Shown: positions 1-7,868 of the stretch, one piece after another | Layout: each line of letters opens with the position of its first letter | How positions within the stretch are numbered: position 1 is the stretch's first letter | NCBI GenBank assembly: GCA_051004815.1 | Contig: JBPCJY010000260.1 | Location: 1-39,684 of the forward strand | Reading direction: 5' to 3' | DNA: 39,684 bases | DNA from: JBBQXY01 sp051004815 | Lineage (GTDB): Bacteria > Chloroflexota > Ktedonobacteria > Ktedonobacterales > Ktedonobacteraceae | The notes under the pieces: model-generated | Databases searched by the model: none | What the model was told of the DNA's origin: nothing | What the model saw: only the letters and a program-made list of their open reading frames with translations | Translations under genes and position numbers: made by a program

Positions 1-93
1 GAATGGAACGCCTGTGGACAGAGCAGCTCTGGCTTCTCAGCAATGAGGAGTGAAACTGCTCTGGGCGAAGCAGGAACCGAACATGCCAGATAG
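1..93 (+). CDS. tnpB: IS200/IS605-family TnpB, C-terminal fragment (cut by window edge)
   Basis: Frame 1 is open from the first base to a TAG at 91-93 and reads EWNACGQSSS, then ETALGEAGTEHAR. From memory, an Asn-Ala-Cys-Gly followed by a Ser-rich stretch and ending in Glu-Ala-Gly-Thr-Glu is typical of the extreme C-terminus of many IS605 OrfB/TnpB proteins, just after the zinc ribbon and the last catalytic Asp. TnpB is an RNA-guided nuclease. Its guide RNA comes from the 3' end of the gene and the right end of the element, so the start of the guide-RNA/right-end region should lie around 60-120 here. The element runs straight into the 3' end of the GH26 gene on the other strand, only 15 bp away. 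Only 30 residues are visible, so the family call is moderate. Confidence 0.6.
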   Translation, partial: EWNACGQSSSGFSAMRSETALGEAGTEHAR

Positions 94-108
94 GCTTGTC
101 CTATTTGT

Positions 109-1035
109 CTACGTTTCGGACAACGGAGGGATGGGTGAGGTTGCTAATGAGGTGTACTGGTTCGAGGCATAGAGGCTGGATTGGATCGCGGTCGCAAAGG
201 CGTTTTGCGCTGTTGGGGAAGACTCAATGCGCCAATCGGTCTCTTTGTTTTCGTTGAACCAGGTGACGGCACGAACGCTCGGAAAGTGCTGAGGGAGTTG
301 AGTGACAAAGGCATCGGTGATCCAACTTGCTTTATTGCCGCCTTGTTCGGCTGAGGCCGTTTCCGCAATCATCATGGGGCGGGCGGTTATGCTAAGCAGC
401 TCTTGATAGGTTTGTTGGAAGACGGAGGAGAACTGTTGCCAGACGTGTCCCTGGTTGCTGCCCCAATTGTATCCATCCATTCCTACCCAATCCACAGTGG
501 CATCTCCAGGATAGAGCTCTTGCAGGGGAGTGCTGCCAGGATAGGTGATATTGGGACACCACACCCAGGTCACATTGGTGACGCCCTGGGTAGTAAACAG
601 GTTATGTACATGTTGCCAGGCAAGCACAAATTGCCCTGCTGTATTACCGTTAACCTGTTCTGACCAGGGATACCAGTTGCCGTTCATCTCGTGGGCAAAG
701 CGCAGGAAATAGGGATGCCCCCAGGCGATAGAGGCTTGCGCCCAGGCGAGAATGTAGGCATCATACATCCCATCAATGATCTGCTGTAAGGCGTATGCTG
801 GTTGGTTAACGCCCTGGAAGGGGTCCCAAGGTTCCCAGGTAACGAGGGGGATAGAGCCGTGAGTGCGCACCTCGTTCATCCACTCTGATTGCAGATTCTG
901 AGAGCCATCCGTCATGCCCCACTGCTGATACCACATCACAATGGCGACTGCTTTCCGTGCATCGCTCTCGAAAGTGGTTACTTGCGTTAGATCACGAGAC
1001 GGGACATGTACACCGTAGTAGATTCCTGGGGCCAT
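109..1035 (-). CDS. GH26-like beta-mannanase, no signal peptide
   Basis: The 308-residue protein reads as one glycoside hydrolase TIM barrel of clan GH-A, closest to family 26 (endo-beta-1,4-mannanases and relatives). The acid/base glutamate is in RFAHEMNGNWYPW (E116) and the likely nucleophile is E225 in MIAETAS. Conserved aromatic subsites include WYQQWG, WEPWDPF, DGYNWG and a late TWFNENKETDW. The start is well fixed: AGGAGG lies 6 nt before the ATG. The protein begins directly with the barrel (IYYGVHVP) and has no signal peptide or membrane segment, unusual for a polysaccharide hydrolase. Next door, divergent, is a glycosyltransferase fused to a second mannanase-like domain, so both may act on one mannan-type polymer. 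Substrate specificity within GH26 cannot be read from sequence alone; lichenases and xylanases also occur there. Confidence 0.85.
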   Translation of the reverse strand: MAPGIYYGVHVPSRDLTQVTTFESDARKAVAIVMWYQQWGMTDGSQNLQSEWMNEVRTHGSIPLVTWEPWDPFQGVNQPAYALQQIIDGMYDAYILAWAQASIAWGHPYFLRFAHEMNGNWYPWSEQVNGNTAGQFVLAWQHVHNLFTTQGVTNVTWVWCPNITYPGSTPLQELYPGDATVDWVGMDGYNWGSNQGHVWQQFSSVFQQTYQELLSITARPMMIAETASAEQGGNKASWITDAFVTQLPQHFPSVRAVTWFNENKETDWRIESSPTAQNAFATAIQSSLYASNQYTSLATSPIPPLSET

Positions 1036-1224
1036 ACAAAACCTCCTGAGCGTCTCTATTGGACGACAATTAGTTCATATCCGCGATGGGAGACTTCCCG
1101 ATTCACAACTCACCTGCATGTACACATTATCACCTTTGGTTTCATGGTGCAACAGGTGTGTTTCGTGTATCAAGGCTTCTATATAAAGAAGCCATATGAA
1201 AGAAAAATGATTATCGCAGTCTGC

Positions 1225-1253
1225 TTGCATTATTAGCCTTGAAGCAGTAAAAT
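1225..1253 (+). promoter_or_regulatory. Candidate sigma-70-type promoter for the GT2-GH113 gene
   Basis: TTGCAT (1225-1230), a 17-bp spacer, then TAAAAT (1248-1253), on the coding strand and about 120 bp before the start at 1373. It lies in the 337-bp divergent gap between the GH26 gene and the GT2-GH113 gene. I see no other gene in that gap. Confidence 0.4.
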
Positions 1254-1372
1254 ACGGGATAGAAAAAGAGGCATACATTGATAGAGAGGGAGAAAGGATG
1301 AAGGCGCAGAAATGGGAAGTCTTCTGCGTGGTGTGAGTTGTCAAACTGAACGCGTAGAGAAGGTAGTTTTTC

Positions 1373-4303
1373 ATGCTTACGATGATACTTATATGTAGCC
1401 AGTTCATTGGATATCTGATAGTGATATTGGTCAGTATCATCGGTATCCGTTCCCTCTTCTACTTTCATAGCTTTTTCTTTCACTGGCCGCGCTACCGTCA
1501 ACTGAGATTGATTACAACTGACGATATCAAGGCACTGCCACATATTCCCTTTGTGAAGATACAAATAACAACGAAGGGATTACCCGATAGTACTAGAGTC
1601 ATCCGGCGGGGTATTCAGAACATTATCGCGCTGGTCAACGAAGCTCCTGACTTGTATTGGTCCAACGTCAGTATAGAGGTGATCACAGAATCGCAAGAGC
1701 AAAAGGAACTGCTGGAACAGGATTTCGTGCAGTCCTCCTTTCCAGTGCAAGCATTTGCACTCGTGGTGCCCAGGGAATACGAGACCCCGAAGGGAACGAA
1801 GCTGAAGGCTCGCGCACTTCATTACATGGTGGAGTTGAGGCGACGTGAATTCAACAGCAAACCAGGGCGAACATTTATCGTCCACTACGATGAAGAAAGT
1901 GTGATGGAACCTGGTGAGCTGAGGAAACTCATCCACTATCTAGCTACTACGCCCAAACCGCTAAGCGAAGGTCCCATTTACTACCCACTCGAGTACGATG
2001 ATGCCAGTATGATGTGCCGTGCGATGGAAGCCAACCGTCCAATAGGCTGCTTTGAATGTCGCAAGGTTATGGAGAGCGGGACACCACTGCATCTCCATGG
2101 TTCAAATCTCGTCATTGACGAGGATTTGGAGAACGCCCTTGGTTGGGATATTGGTACCCTGGACGAACAAGCACTTATCTCCGAGGACTACGTCTTTGGA
2201 GTACAGGCCTATCTACGGCAAGGGCCGGAGATTTTTGGCTGGCACGGCTGCATCATGCTAGAGCAGCCACCTTTTTCACTCAAGAGTGCCTTCAAGCAAC
2301 GCTACCGCTGGATTACTGGTGTGCTGCAAGGCATTACGATCATGCAGAAGATGCCAGAGTTCTATCATTTGCCGAGAAGGACACGCATTCATCTGGTCTG
2401 GGCTACCAGGTACCGCATCCTGACATTCGCGCTTGGCTTGCCAACTGGAGCAATTTCTCCGCTCTACCTGCTCTACCAGTTGGGTGCGGTGCTAACAGGT
2501 CACGACTTTTTGCTGTTGCCGGTGCCAGTGCTATGCTGGCTGGTCTTTGTCAGTTTCTTGTGGCTCAATTCGATGCTCATAGGAGCCTGGTACAATCTTT
2601 CCTATGCACAGCAACTGTCTGCACGGCAACACTGGATTGAAGGGATGCGGGTACTTACCATGGCACCCATCGCGGGTATACTGGAGAGCAGTGCTGGTTT
2701 CTGGGCAGTGGTGCAATGGTTAGCAGGAAATCGCCAGGTTTCCTGGGAGCCTACACCTAAAAAAGCACAGGTTGCGGAGATTCCGAAGCAAGCCAGTTGG
2801 CAGAAGCGGAAAAAGGGTCTCTACGAGATACTACAACTCTTGCAATACACCGCGAGTGCAGTAGCAGTTATGGTAGCCTACATTGTCGTTCCGTTGATAA
2901 TTATCTTAAGTGCGATATTCCCCTATGTTTGGAGCCAATGGCTGATCCCGTTTGAGCTACTAGCCCTCGGCGAACTCATCATTTTCAACATTCTGTTGAA
3001 GACGACGCCAAAGCATGACAATCGATCGCCAAGTTATGCAAGCCAGGAGGTCATCCGCGGAGCAACCACTCCTGGACTCAGGGGCTTCAAAGTCCGGCGA
3101 TTATCTATGAGATACGGAGCAGCCGTATTGATGCTTGGCATCATCCTTCAAGGGTTGTTGCTCAATTGGAGTAGCCCTTGGACCGGCAAAGGCTTATCCC
3201 AGCAAGCCTCTAACAGCTACCAAGCCTGCACAACGCAGGGGACATTGAGTGATACAATTGAGCCTATTAAGCCTGATGGGTCTATTGGGTCTATTAAGAC
3301 GAATGCAGGACAGCAGCGAGCTGACTTCCAAACGGGGGTGATCTTTCCCCAATGGGGAAGCATAGCATATAGTGAAAAAGATGGACACTGGCAAGCTGGG
3401 CTACATGAGATCCAACAGCAGACAGCAGCGCAGTGGGTAGGGCTAGCTATTAACCTGTATCAGCCATCATTAATCTCAACACAGGTACAGACAAATCAGG
3501 CTACCCCAACCCCACAGGCCACGGTAGAAGGCATACGCGCAGCAAGAGCTATGGGCTACCATGTGTTTGTTTTTCCGCAGTTGACAGTGGGAGGAGCGGT
3601 CTCCTGGGCCGGTAACATCCAATTTCCGACTCAGCAACTGGCACAAGCCTGGTTTGACAGTTATTGGCTGGCATACAAGCCCTACGTTGAAGCAGCCGCA
3701 CAGGCTGGAGCAGAAGAACTGGCGATTGGTACCGAAGACGAACTACTACAGCCAGCAGCACCCGCGCTATGGAACCAATTGATTGAGCGCGTACATCAGG
3801 TCTTCCCTGGGAAACTGACCTATGATATGAACTGGTCATCGCTCTATTATCCGTTGCCAACGTGGTTACATAATGCCCATCTGAGTGCCATCGGCGTCTC
3901 AGTCTATACTCCGTTGACAGATACGCCGCAGCGATTGAACCCAGCCACACTGCCTACACTATGGCGAGCAACTATCGGCACGCTCTTAGACTCGTTTGCC
4001 GAACAGGTTGGCAAGCCAGTATTAGTATCTGAGATCGGCTACCGTAACAGTTCGGATGCCCTTTACAATCCGTGGGAGGTTACTACTAACACCCAAACTG
4101 ACCCATTGGAACAGGCGGCAGCATACAATGCCGCCCTCACAAACATCGTGGCTGATCCGCATATCGTCGGGGTGTTTGCCTGGGCCTGGGAATTTCCGCC
4201 GTTCGATGTACGTTGTCTGCCCGCAGCACAGGTACTCCATCATTGGTATGGAGCGCAACCTGCTTATACTGCCGCGCCAGAAGGTATCTCTAAATTCAAA
4301 TGA
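1373..4303 (+). CDS. Membrane glycosyltransferase 2 (egghead-like) fused to GH113-like glycosidase
   Basis: The 976-residue protein has two enzyme parts. Residues 7-30 are a membrane helix. Residues about 55-330 are a processive-type GT2 domain with an acidic D173-E-E site, SEDY (270-273) and QRYRW (309-313). The stretch EDYVFG, then FGWHGCIMLEQPPFSLKSAF, then QRYRW resembles beta-mannosyltransferases of the egghead/BRE-3 group. About five more hydrophobic segments lie between 345 and 600. Residues about 650-960 form a clan GH-A barrel like GH113 mannanases: acid/base candidate E788 in IGTEDE and nucleophile candidate E887 in VLVSEIGYRN. The basic segment RRLSMR before the last helix (581-599) suggests the hydrolase faces outward. 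AGAGAAGG at 1356-1363 supports the ATG. I infer a synthase/hydrolase for a beta-mannan or glucomannan; product and substrate are unproven. Confidence 0.8.
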   Translation: MLTMILICSQFIGYLIVILVSIIGIRSLFYFHSFFFHWPRYRQLRLITTDDIKALPHIPFVKIQITTKGLPDSTRVIRRGIQNIIALVNEAPDLYWSNVSIEVITESQEQKELLEQDFVQSSFPVQAFALVVPREYETPKGTKLKARALHYMVELRRREFNSKPGRTFIVHYDEESVMEPGELRKLIHYLATTPKPLSEGPIYYPLEYDDASMMCRAMEANRPIGCFECRKVMESGTPLHLHGSNLVIDEDLENALGWDIGTLDEQALISEDYVFGVQAYLRQGPEIFGWHGCIMLEQPPFSLKSAFKQRYRWITGVLQGITIMQKMPEFYHLPRRTRIHLVWATRYRILTFALGLPTGAISPLYLLYQLGAVLTGHDFLLLPVPVLCWLVFVSFLWLNSMLIGAWYNLSYAQQLSARQHWIEGMRVLTMAPIAGILESSAGFWAVVQWLAGNRQVSWEPTPKKAQVAEIPKQASWQKRKKGLYEILQLLQYTASAVAVMVAYIVVPLIIILSAIFPYVWSQWLIPFELLALGELIIFNILLKTTPKHDNRSPSYASQEVIRGATTPGLRGFKVRRLSMRYGAAVLMLGIILQGLLLNWSSPWTGKGLSQQASNSYQACTTQGTLSDTIEPIKPDGSIGSIKTNAGQQRADFQTGVIFPQWGSIAYSEKDGHWQAGLHEIQQQTAAQWVGLAINLYQPSLISTQVQTNQATPTPQATVEGIRAARAMGYHVFVFPQLTVGGAVSWAGNIQFPTQQLAQAWFDSYWLAYKPYVEAAAQAGAEELAIGTEDELLQPAAPALWNQLIERVHQVFPGKLTYDMNWSSLYYPLPTWLHNAHLSAIGVSVYTPLTDTPQRLNPATLPTLWRATIGTLLDSFAEQVGKPVLVSEIGYRNSSDALYNPWEVTTNTQTDPLEQAAAYNAALTNIVADPHIVGVFAWAWEFPPFDVRCLPAAQVLHHWYGAQPAYTAAPEGISKFK

Positions 4304-4384
4304 TAGCCTTTTTATATGTTCCTAACGTGCGTATTGCCATCAACGACGCGCCAATTTCATGATAAGCGCAAAAAGGAGTACGAA

Positions 4385-6331
4385 ATGCCGAATCGAGTGG
4401 AGAAACAGCTTGGCAACTATCGCCTGGTCCGTCCACTAGGATGGAGTAAATTCGCAGAAGTCTATCTAGCCAAAAACAGCTTGCTTGATACGGATGTTGC
4501 CATCAAAGTGCTGCAAGTACAAGTAGCGGAAGATGAGCTGGAAGACTTTAGCAGCGCGGCACGTCGTATGACGGAGTTGGTGCATCCTCACATTATACGG
4601 GTACTAGAAGTTGGTATGGAGGAACAACTAAAGAGCAGCACGCCTTTTCTCGTCATGGACTATGCTCCTAATGGCACATTACGCCAGCGTCACCCTATAG
4701 GCACTCGACTTACGCTTGCAACTATTCTATCTTATGTCAAACAGATTGCTGAAGCACTACACTATGCTCATCTGCAAAATTTCATACATTGTGATGTCAA
4801 ACCTGAGAATATCTTGTTGGGAAGTAACGAACAGCTCCTACTGGGTGATTTTAGCACTGCCTTGATCTCATCTTCCATAAAAAGACCGGTTGGCACGATA
4901 GCATATATGGCACCTGAGCAAATTCGGGGGGAGCCAGGCCCGCTCAGTGATGAATATGCCCTGGGAGCCGTAGTCTACGAATGGCTGTGTGGAGAACTTC
5001 CCTTTTATGGCTCCTTGAGTGAGATCAGTAACATGCACTTGTTTGGAACTCCTCCCCCTTTGCGTGCAATAGTTCCTGCTATCCCACCAGCTATCGAGGA
5101 AACGGTACTAATTGCACTTGCTAAAGACCCTGGGAGACGCTTCGCCAATGTACTAGCCTTTGCCAATGCCTTAGAGCAGGCGACCCAACTATCTGCTTCA
5201 GCGATTCCTTCCTTTGAAAGTGGACTGGCCACCGAGGTCTGGGTGCCACCAGTAGTAGGCACGCCACAAAGTTCAGCAGCAAGCACACGTAGCTCGCGGA
5301 CAAGGCGCATCTCGCGGCGCGCTGTCATAGTAGGTGTACCAACGCTGGTCGTTGCAGGTGGTGGCATTCTTACCTGGCTCCTGTACCGGAAGAAATCACC
5401 GGCAACCTTTGCGCTTAGTCCTACCTATCTCACCTACCGGGGCCATGCTGGTCGAGTGACAGCAGTAGCGTGGTCACCCAACGGCAAATACATTGCATCG
5501 GGAGGTGACGATCATACCATACAGATATGGAATGCGCTCACAGGGTCTCGCTTGCTTATTTCCCAAGGCCATGCAGGAGGGGTGCCTGCCGTTGCATGGT
5601 CACCTGATAGCACCCTCGTTGCCTCTGCCAGTGCTGGCCCTTCAATAAGTGGTGGTCCTGCCAGTGATAATACAGTGCAAGTATGGAATGCCGCCACCGG
5701 ACAATCTATCTACGCCTATCACGGTCACTCCAGTGGAATAACTGACGTGGCCTGGTCGCCCAAAGGCGACCGCGTTGCTTCATCCAGCAGTGATTATACG
5801 GTACAGGTATGGGATGCTACTACCGGGCAACATCCTCTCATTCTGCGCACACACTCCTGGTATGAATGGACGGTGGCCTGGTCGCCCGATGGCAAGCGTC
5901 TTGCTTCTGGAGGCCCTGATGATGCCATCCGGATATGGGATGCGGTTACTGGAAATATTCTCTACACCTATCACTCCAATGCTGAGGGAGTGACGGCGGT
6001 AGCGTGGTCGTCTGATGGTACACGCATTGCCTCTACAAGCAGTGATTTCACTGTACGCGTATGGGAGGCCACGGGTGGAAATACCCTGCAAATCGACCGT
6101 GGTCATACCGGTTTTGTAACAGGGGTCGCATGGTCTCCTAATGGCAAGTATCTTGCCTCTAGTGGCAATGATAAAACAGTATTGTTATGGGACGCTACTA
6201 GCGGAAAAACAATCTCCACCTACAGCGGACACACTGGCGCGGTGGGTACTTTAACATGGTCACCCGATAGCAAGTACATAGCTTCAGGCAGTGAAGATGG
6301 GACGGTGCAAATCTGGCAAATACCGTCATGA
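4385..6331 (+). CDS. Membrane-anchored Ser/Thr protein kinase with seven WD40 repeats
   Basis: The start at 4385 is chosen because AAGGAG sits 6 nt upstream and the kinase domain begins right after (NYRLVRPLG); an upstream ATG at 4316 has no such site. The 648-residue protein has a Hanks-type kinase domain (11-265): ATP lysine K41, catalytic loop HCDVKPEN with D137 and N142, metal-binding D155 in DFS, and APE at 176-178. A basic Ser-rich linker, one membrane helix (about 312-333) and seven WD40 repeats (about 348-648, each ending in IW/VW/LW-type strands) follow, enough for one beta-propeller. Oddities: the glycine-rich loop reads LGWSKFAEV and lacks the usual second and third glycines, HRD is HCD and DFG is DFS. 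The kinase would be cytoplasmic and the propeller outside. It follows the GT2-GH113 gene by 81 bp and may be co-transcribed with it. Confidence 0.9.
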   Translation: MPNRVEKQLGNYRLVRPLGWSKFAEVYLAKNSLLDTDVAIKVLQVQVAEDELEDFSSAARRMTELVHPHIIRVLEVGMEEQLKSSTPFLVMDYAPNGTLRQRHPIGTRLTLATILSYVKQIAEALHYAHLQNFIHCDVKPENILLGSNEQLLLGDFSTALISSSIKRPVGTIAYMAPEQIRGEPGPLSDEYALGAVVYEWLCGELPFYGSLSEISNMHLFGTPPPLRAIVPAIPPAIEETVLIALAKDPGRRFANVLAFANALEQATQLSASAIPSFESGLATEVWVPPVVGTPQSSAASTRSSRTRRISRRAVIVGVPTLVVAGGGILTWLLYRKKSPATFALSPTYLTYRGHAGRVTAVAWSPNGKYIASGGDDHTIQIWNALTGSRLLISQGHAGGVPAVAWSPDSTLVASASAGPSISGGPASDNTVQVWNAATGQSIYAYHGHSSGITDVAWSPKGDRVASSSSDYTVQVWDATTGQHPLILRTHSWYEWTVAWSPDGKRLASGGPDDAIRIWDAVTGNILYTYHSNAEGVTAVAWSSDGTRIASTSSDFTVRVWEATGGNTLQIDRGHTGFVTGVAWSPNGKYLASSGNDKTVLLWDATSGKTISTYSGHTGAVGTLTWSPDSKYIASGSEDGTVQIWQIPS

Positions 6332-6395
6332 AAACAGCGTAGTGCCGCCCAGACAACTGGTGGATATTATAGGAGGCACTACACTGTTTCAAACA

Positions 6396-7676
6396 CTAGT
6401 CTGTATATGGCAAATTGGGATAATAGTTCGGGTCTTGCGTGAAGTCAAAGGCTTCGTAGAAGTCGCCAATTTGCGCCAGGCCGTCGCGAGGCGGTGCAGC
6501 GGGACCGGTTGGTTTGCCGTTGGCGGCATCGTTGTTCGTCCCAGGCGTGGAGGTGTCGAACAGGTGGTTGACGCTGGCCAGCGTGGGTAGCCCAAAACGA
6601 CGTTCGATAAACTTCAAGATCGAGCTGTGCTCATACAAGTGGCCGGAGACGTAACCGCGTTTCGCCCACGGTGAGACGACGAGCGTGGGCACCCGAAAAC
6701 CCAGCCCATAGGCATCTACCTGGGGCGGCGGCACATGATCAAAGAAGCCACCACCTTCATCATAAGTAAAGAAAAGGGCTGAACTCTGCCACGATGAGGA
6801 GGAGACGAGGGCTTGAATGACCTCTGACATCTTGTCCTGGCCCATCTGGATATCTGCTGGTGGATGCTCACTGATCAAGTCTTCAGTGATCAGGAACGAG
6901 ACCTGGGGCAGCGTTCCGGCTTTCAAATCAGCTTGATAATCGTCCTCTTTAAAGTTGAGGCGGGGATCGTTCTGCCACTTTGAGAATTGTACCAGCAGGT
7001 TAAAGTCTTCCAGGGAGGTAGAGCCAAGACCCAGGCCGAGGTTGTAGCACTTCCATGAAATGTGATGAGCATCCAGCAAATCTACAATGGTTGGCCAGTT
7101 TAAGCTTCCGGCGGGAACACTATTCGTGGTGTTGCCCCCTGCCGTACCCGCAATCATGGCAAGGCGGTTAGGAGTTGAGGGGCCAAGCAGCGAACAGAAA
7201 TAGTTACCGCACAGGGTGAAAGAGTCAGCGAGCGCGTAGTAGAATTTGAGGTCTGCGCTATCATAATAAGACAAAGCAGTTGAGCCATCGGCGGTGTAGA
7301 AACCATCCATTGCGCCATTATGCCACTCGCTATGGATGGATTGCCACGAATGCGATGGGTTCAGCGAAATAGGGAAAAAGTCGTGGTGGGGTGTGACCAC
7401 ACCACCTTTGCCATCTGGCTGTGAATAGTTCTTGGGAACGCCAAATGATTTCGCCCTGGGATAATAGCCAAAATAATTGTCGAAGCTGTGGTTTTCCTGA
7501 CAAGCGATCAAGACGTGATTGATAGGACTCGCCACATCATGCGCTAGCGACGCCCTTACTTTGCTGGCAGTAAGCATTCCCGCGTCGAGGGTGAGGCTGA
7601 GGCCAGCTACGATACCCAGCCTTTTCAACATGCGCCGTCGTGACTGGGGCATATTGAACCAATCTCTCAGTTCCAT
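6396..7676 (-). CDS. Phosphoesterase of the phospholipase C / acid phosphatase type
   Basis: The 426-residue protein belongs to the phosphoesterase family that includes bacterial non-haemolytic phospholipase C and AcpA-type acid phosphatases. It shows the metal/nucleophile motif ENHSFDNYFGYYP near the N-terminus and TYDEGGGFFDHVPPP late in the chain, then WAKRGYVSGHLYEHSSILKFIE, which is characteristic of the family. The N-terminus has RRRMLKRLG followed by a hydrophobic stretch (IVAGLSLTLDAGML) and could be a Tat-like export signal, although the twin-arginine motif is not canonical. The start at 7676 is preferred over 7745 because GAAAGGTG lies just upstream and the signal would otherwise be buried. 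It converges with the kinase gene (64 bp gap). The likely role is periplasmic or extracellular phosphate release from phospholipids or phosphomonoesters. Confidence 0.85.
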   Translation of the reverse strand: MELRDWFNMPQSRRRMLKRLGIVAGLSLTLDAGMLTASKVRASLAHDVASPINHVLIACQENHSFDNYFGYYPRAKSFGVPKNYSQPDGKGGVVTPHHDFFPISLNPSHSWQSIHSEWHNGAMDGFYTADGSTALSYYDSADLKFYYALADSFTLCGNYFCSLLGPSTPNRLAMIAGTAGGNTTNSVPAGSLNWPTIVDLLDAHHISWKCYNLGLGLGSTSLEDFNLLVQFSKWQNDPRLNFKEDDYQADLKAGTLPQVSFLITEDLISEHPPADIQMGQDKMSEVIQALVSSSSWQSSALFFTYDEGGGFFDHVPPPQVDAYGLGFRVPTLVVSPWAKRGYVSGHLYEHSSILKFIERRFGLPTLASVNHLFDTSTPGTNNDAANGKPTGPAAPPRDGLAQIGDFYEAFDFTQDPNYYPNLPYTD

Positions 7677-7868
7677 GGACACCTTTCTCTCTTTATACAT
7701 ACAATCAATCAGGGGTGCATAGAAATGAACGTTACGCTTGGGCATATTTTTGTGTCCATGAAAAAACTTGACAGGCCACTAGCAACGTTCCAATAAAGAT
7801 GATAGAATGGCATAACTTACCTTACTGATGCCGAGCCTATAGTTTTCTGATGAATAGAGTATATTGAT

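Noticed and set aside
1075..1564. Minus-strand ORFs in the GH26/GT2 gap and over the GT2 start
   Set aside because: They overlap the GT2 promoter and N-terminus and show no family resemblance.
7768..7796. TTGACA with CAATAA before the metallophosphoesterase gene
   Set aside because: The -35 is perfect but the -10 at 17 bp is poor; it is not strong enough to list as a promoter.
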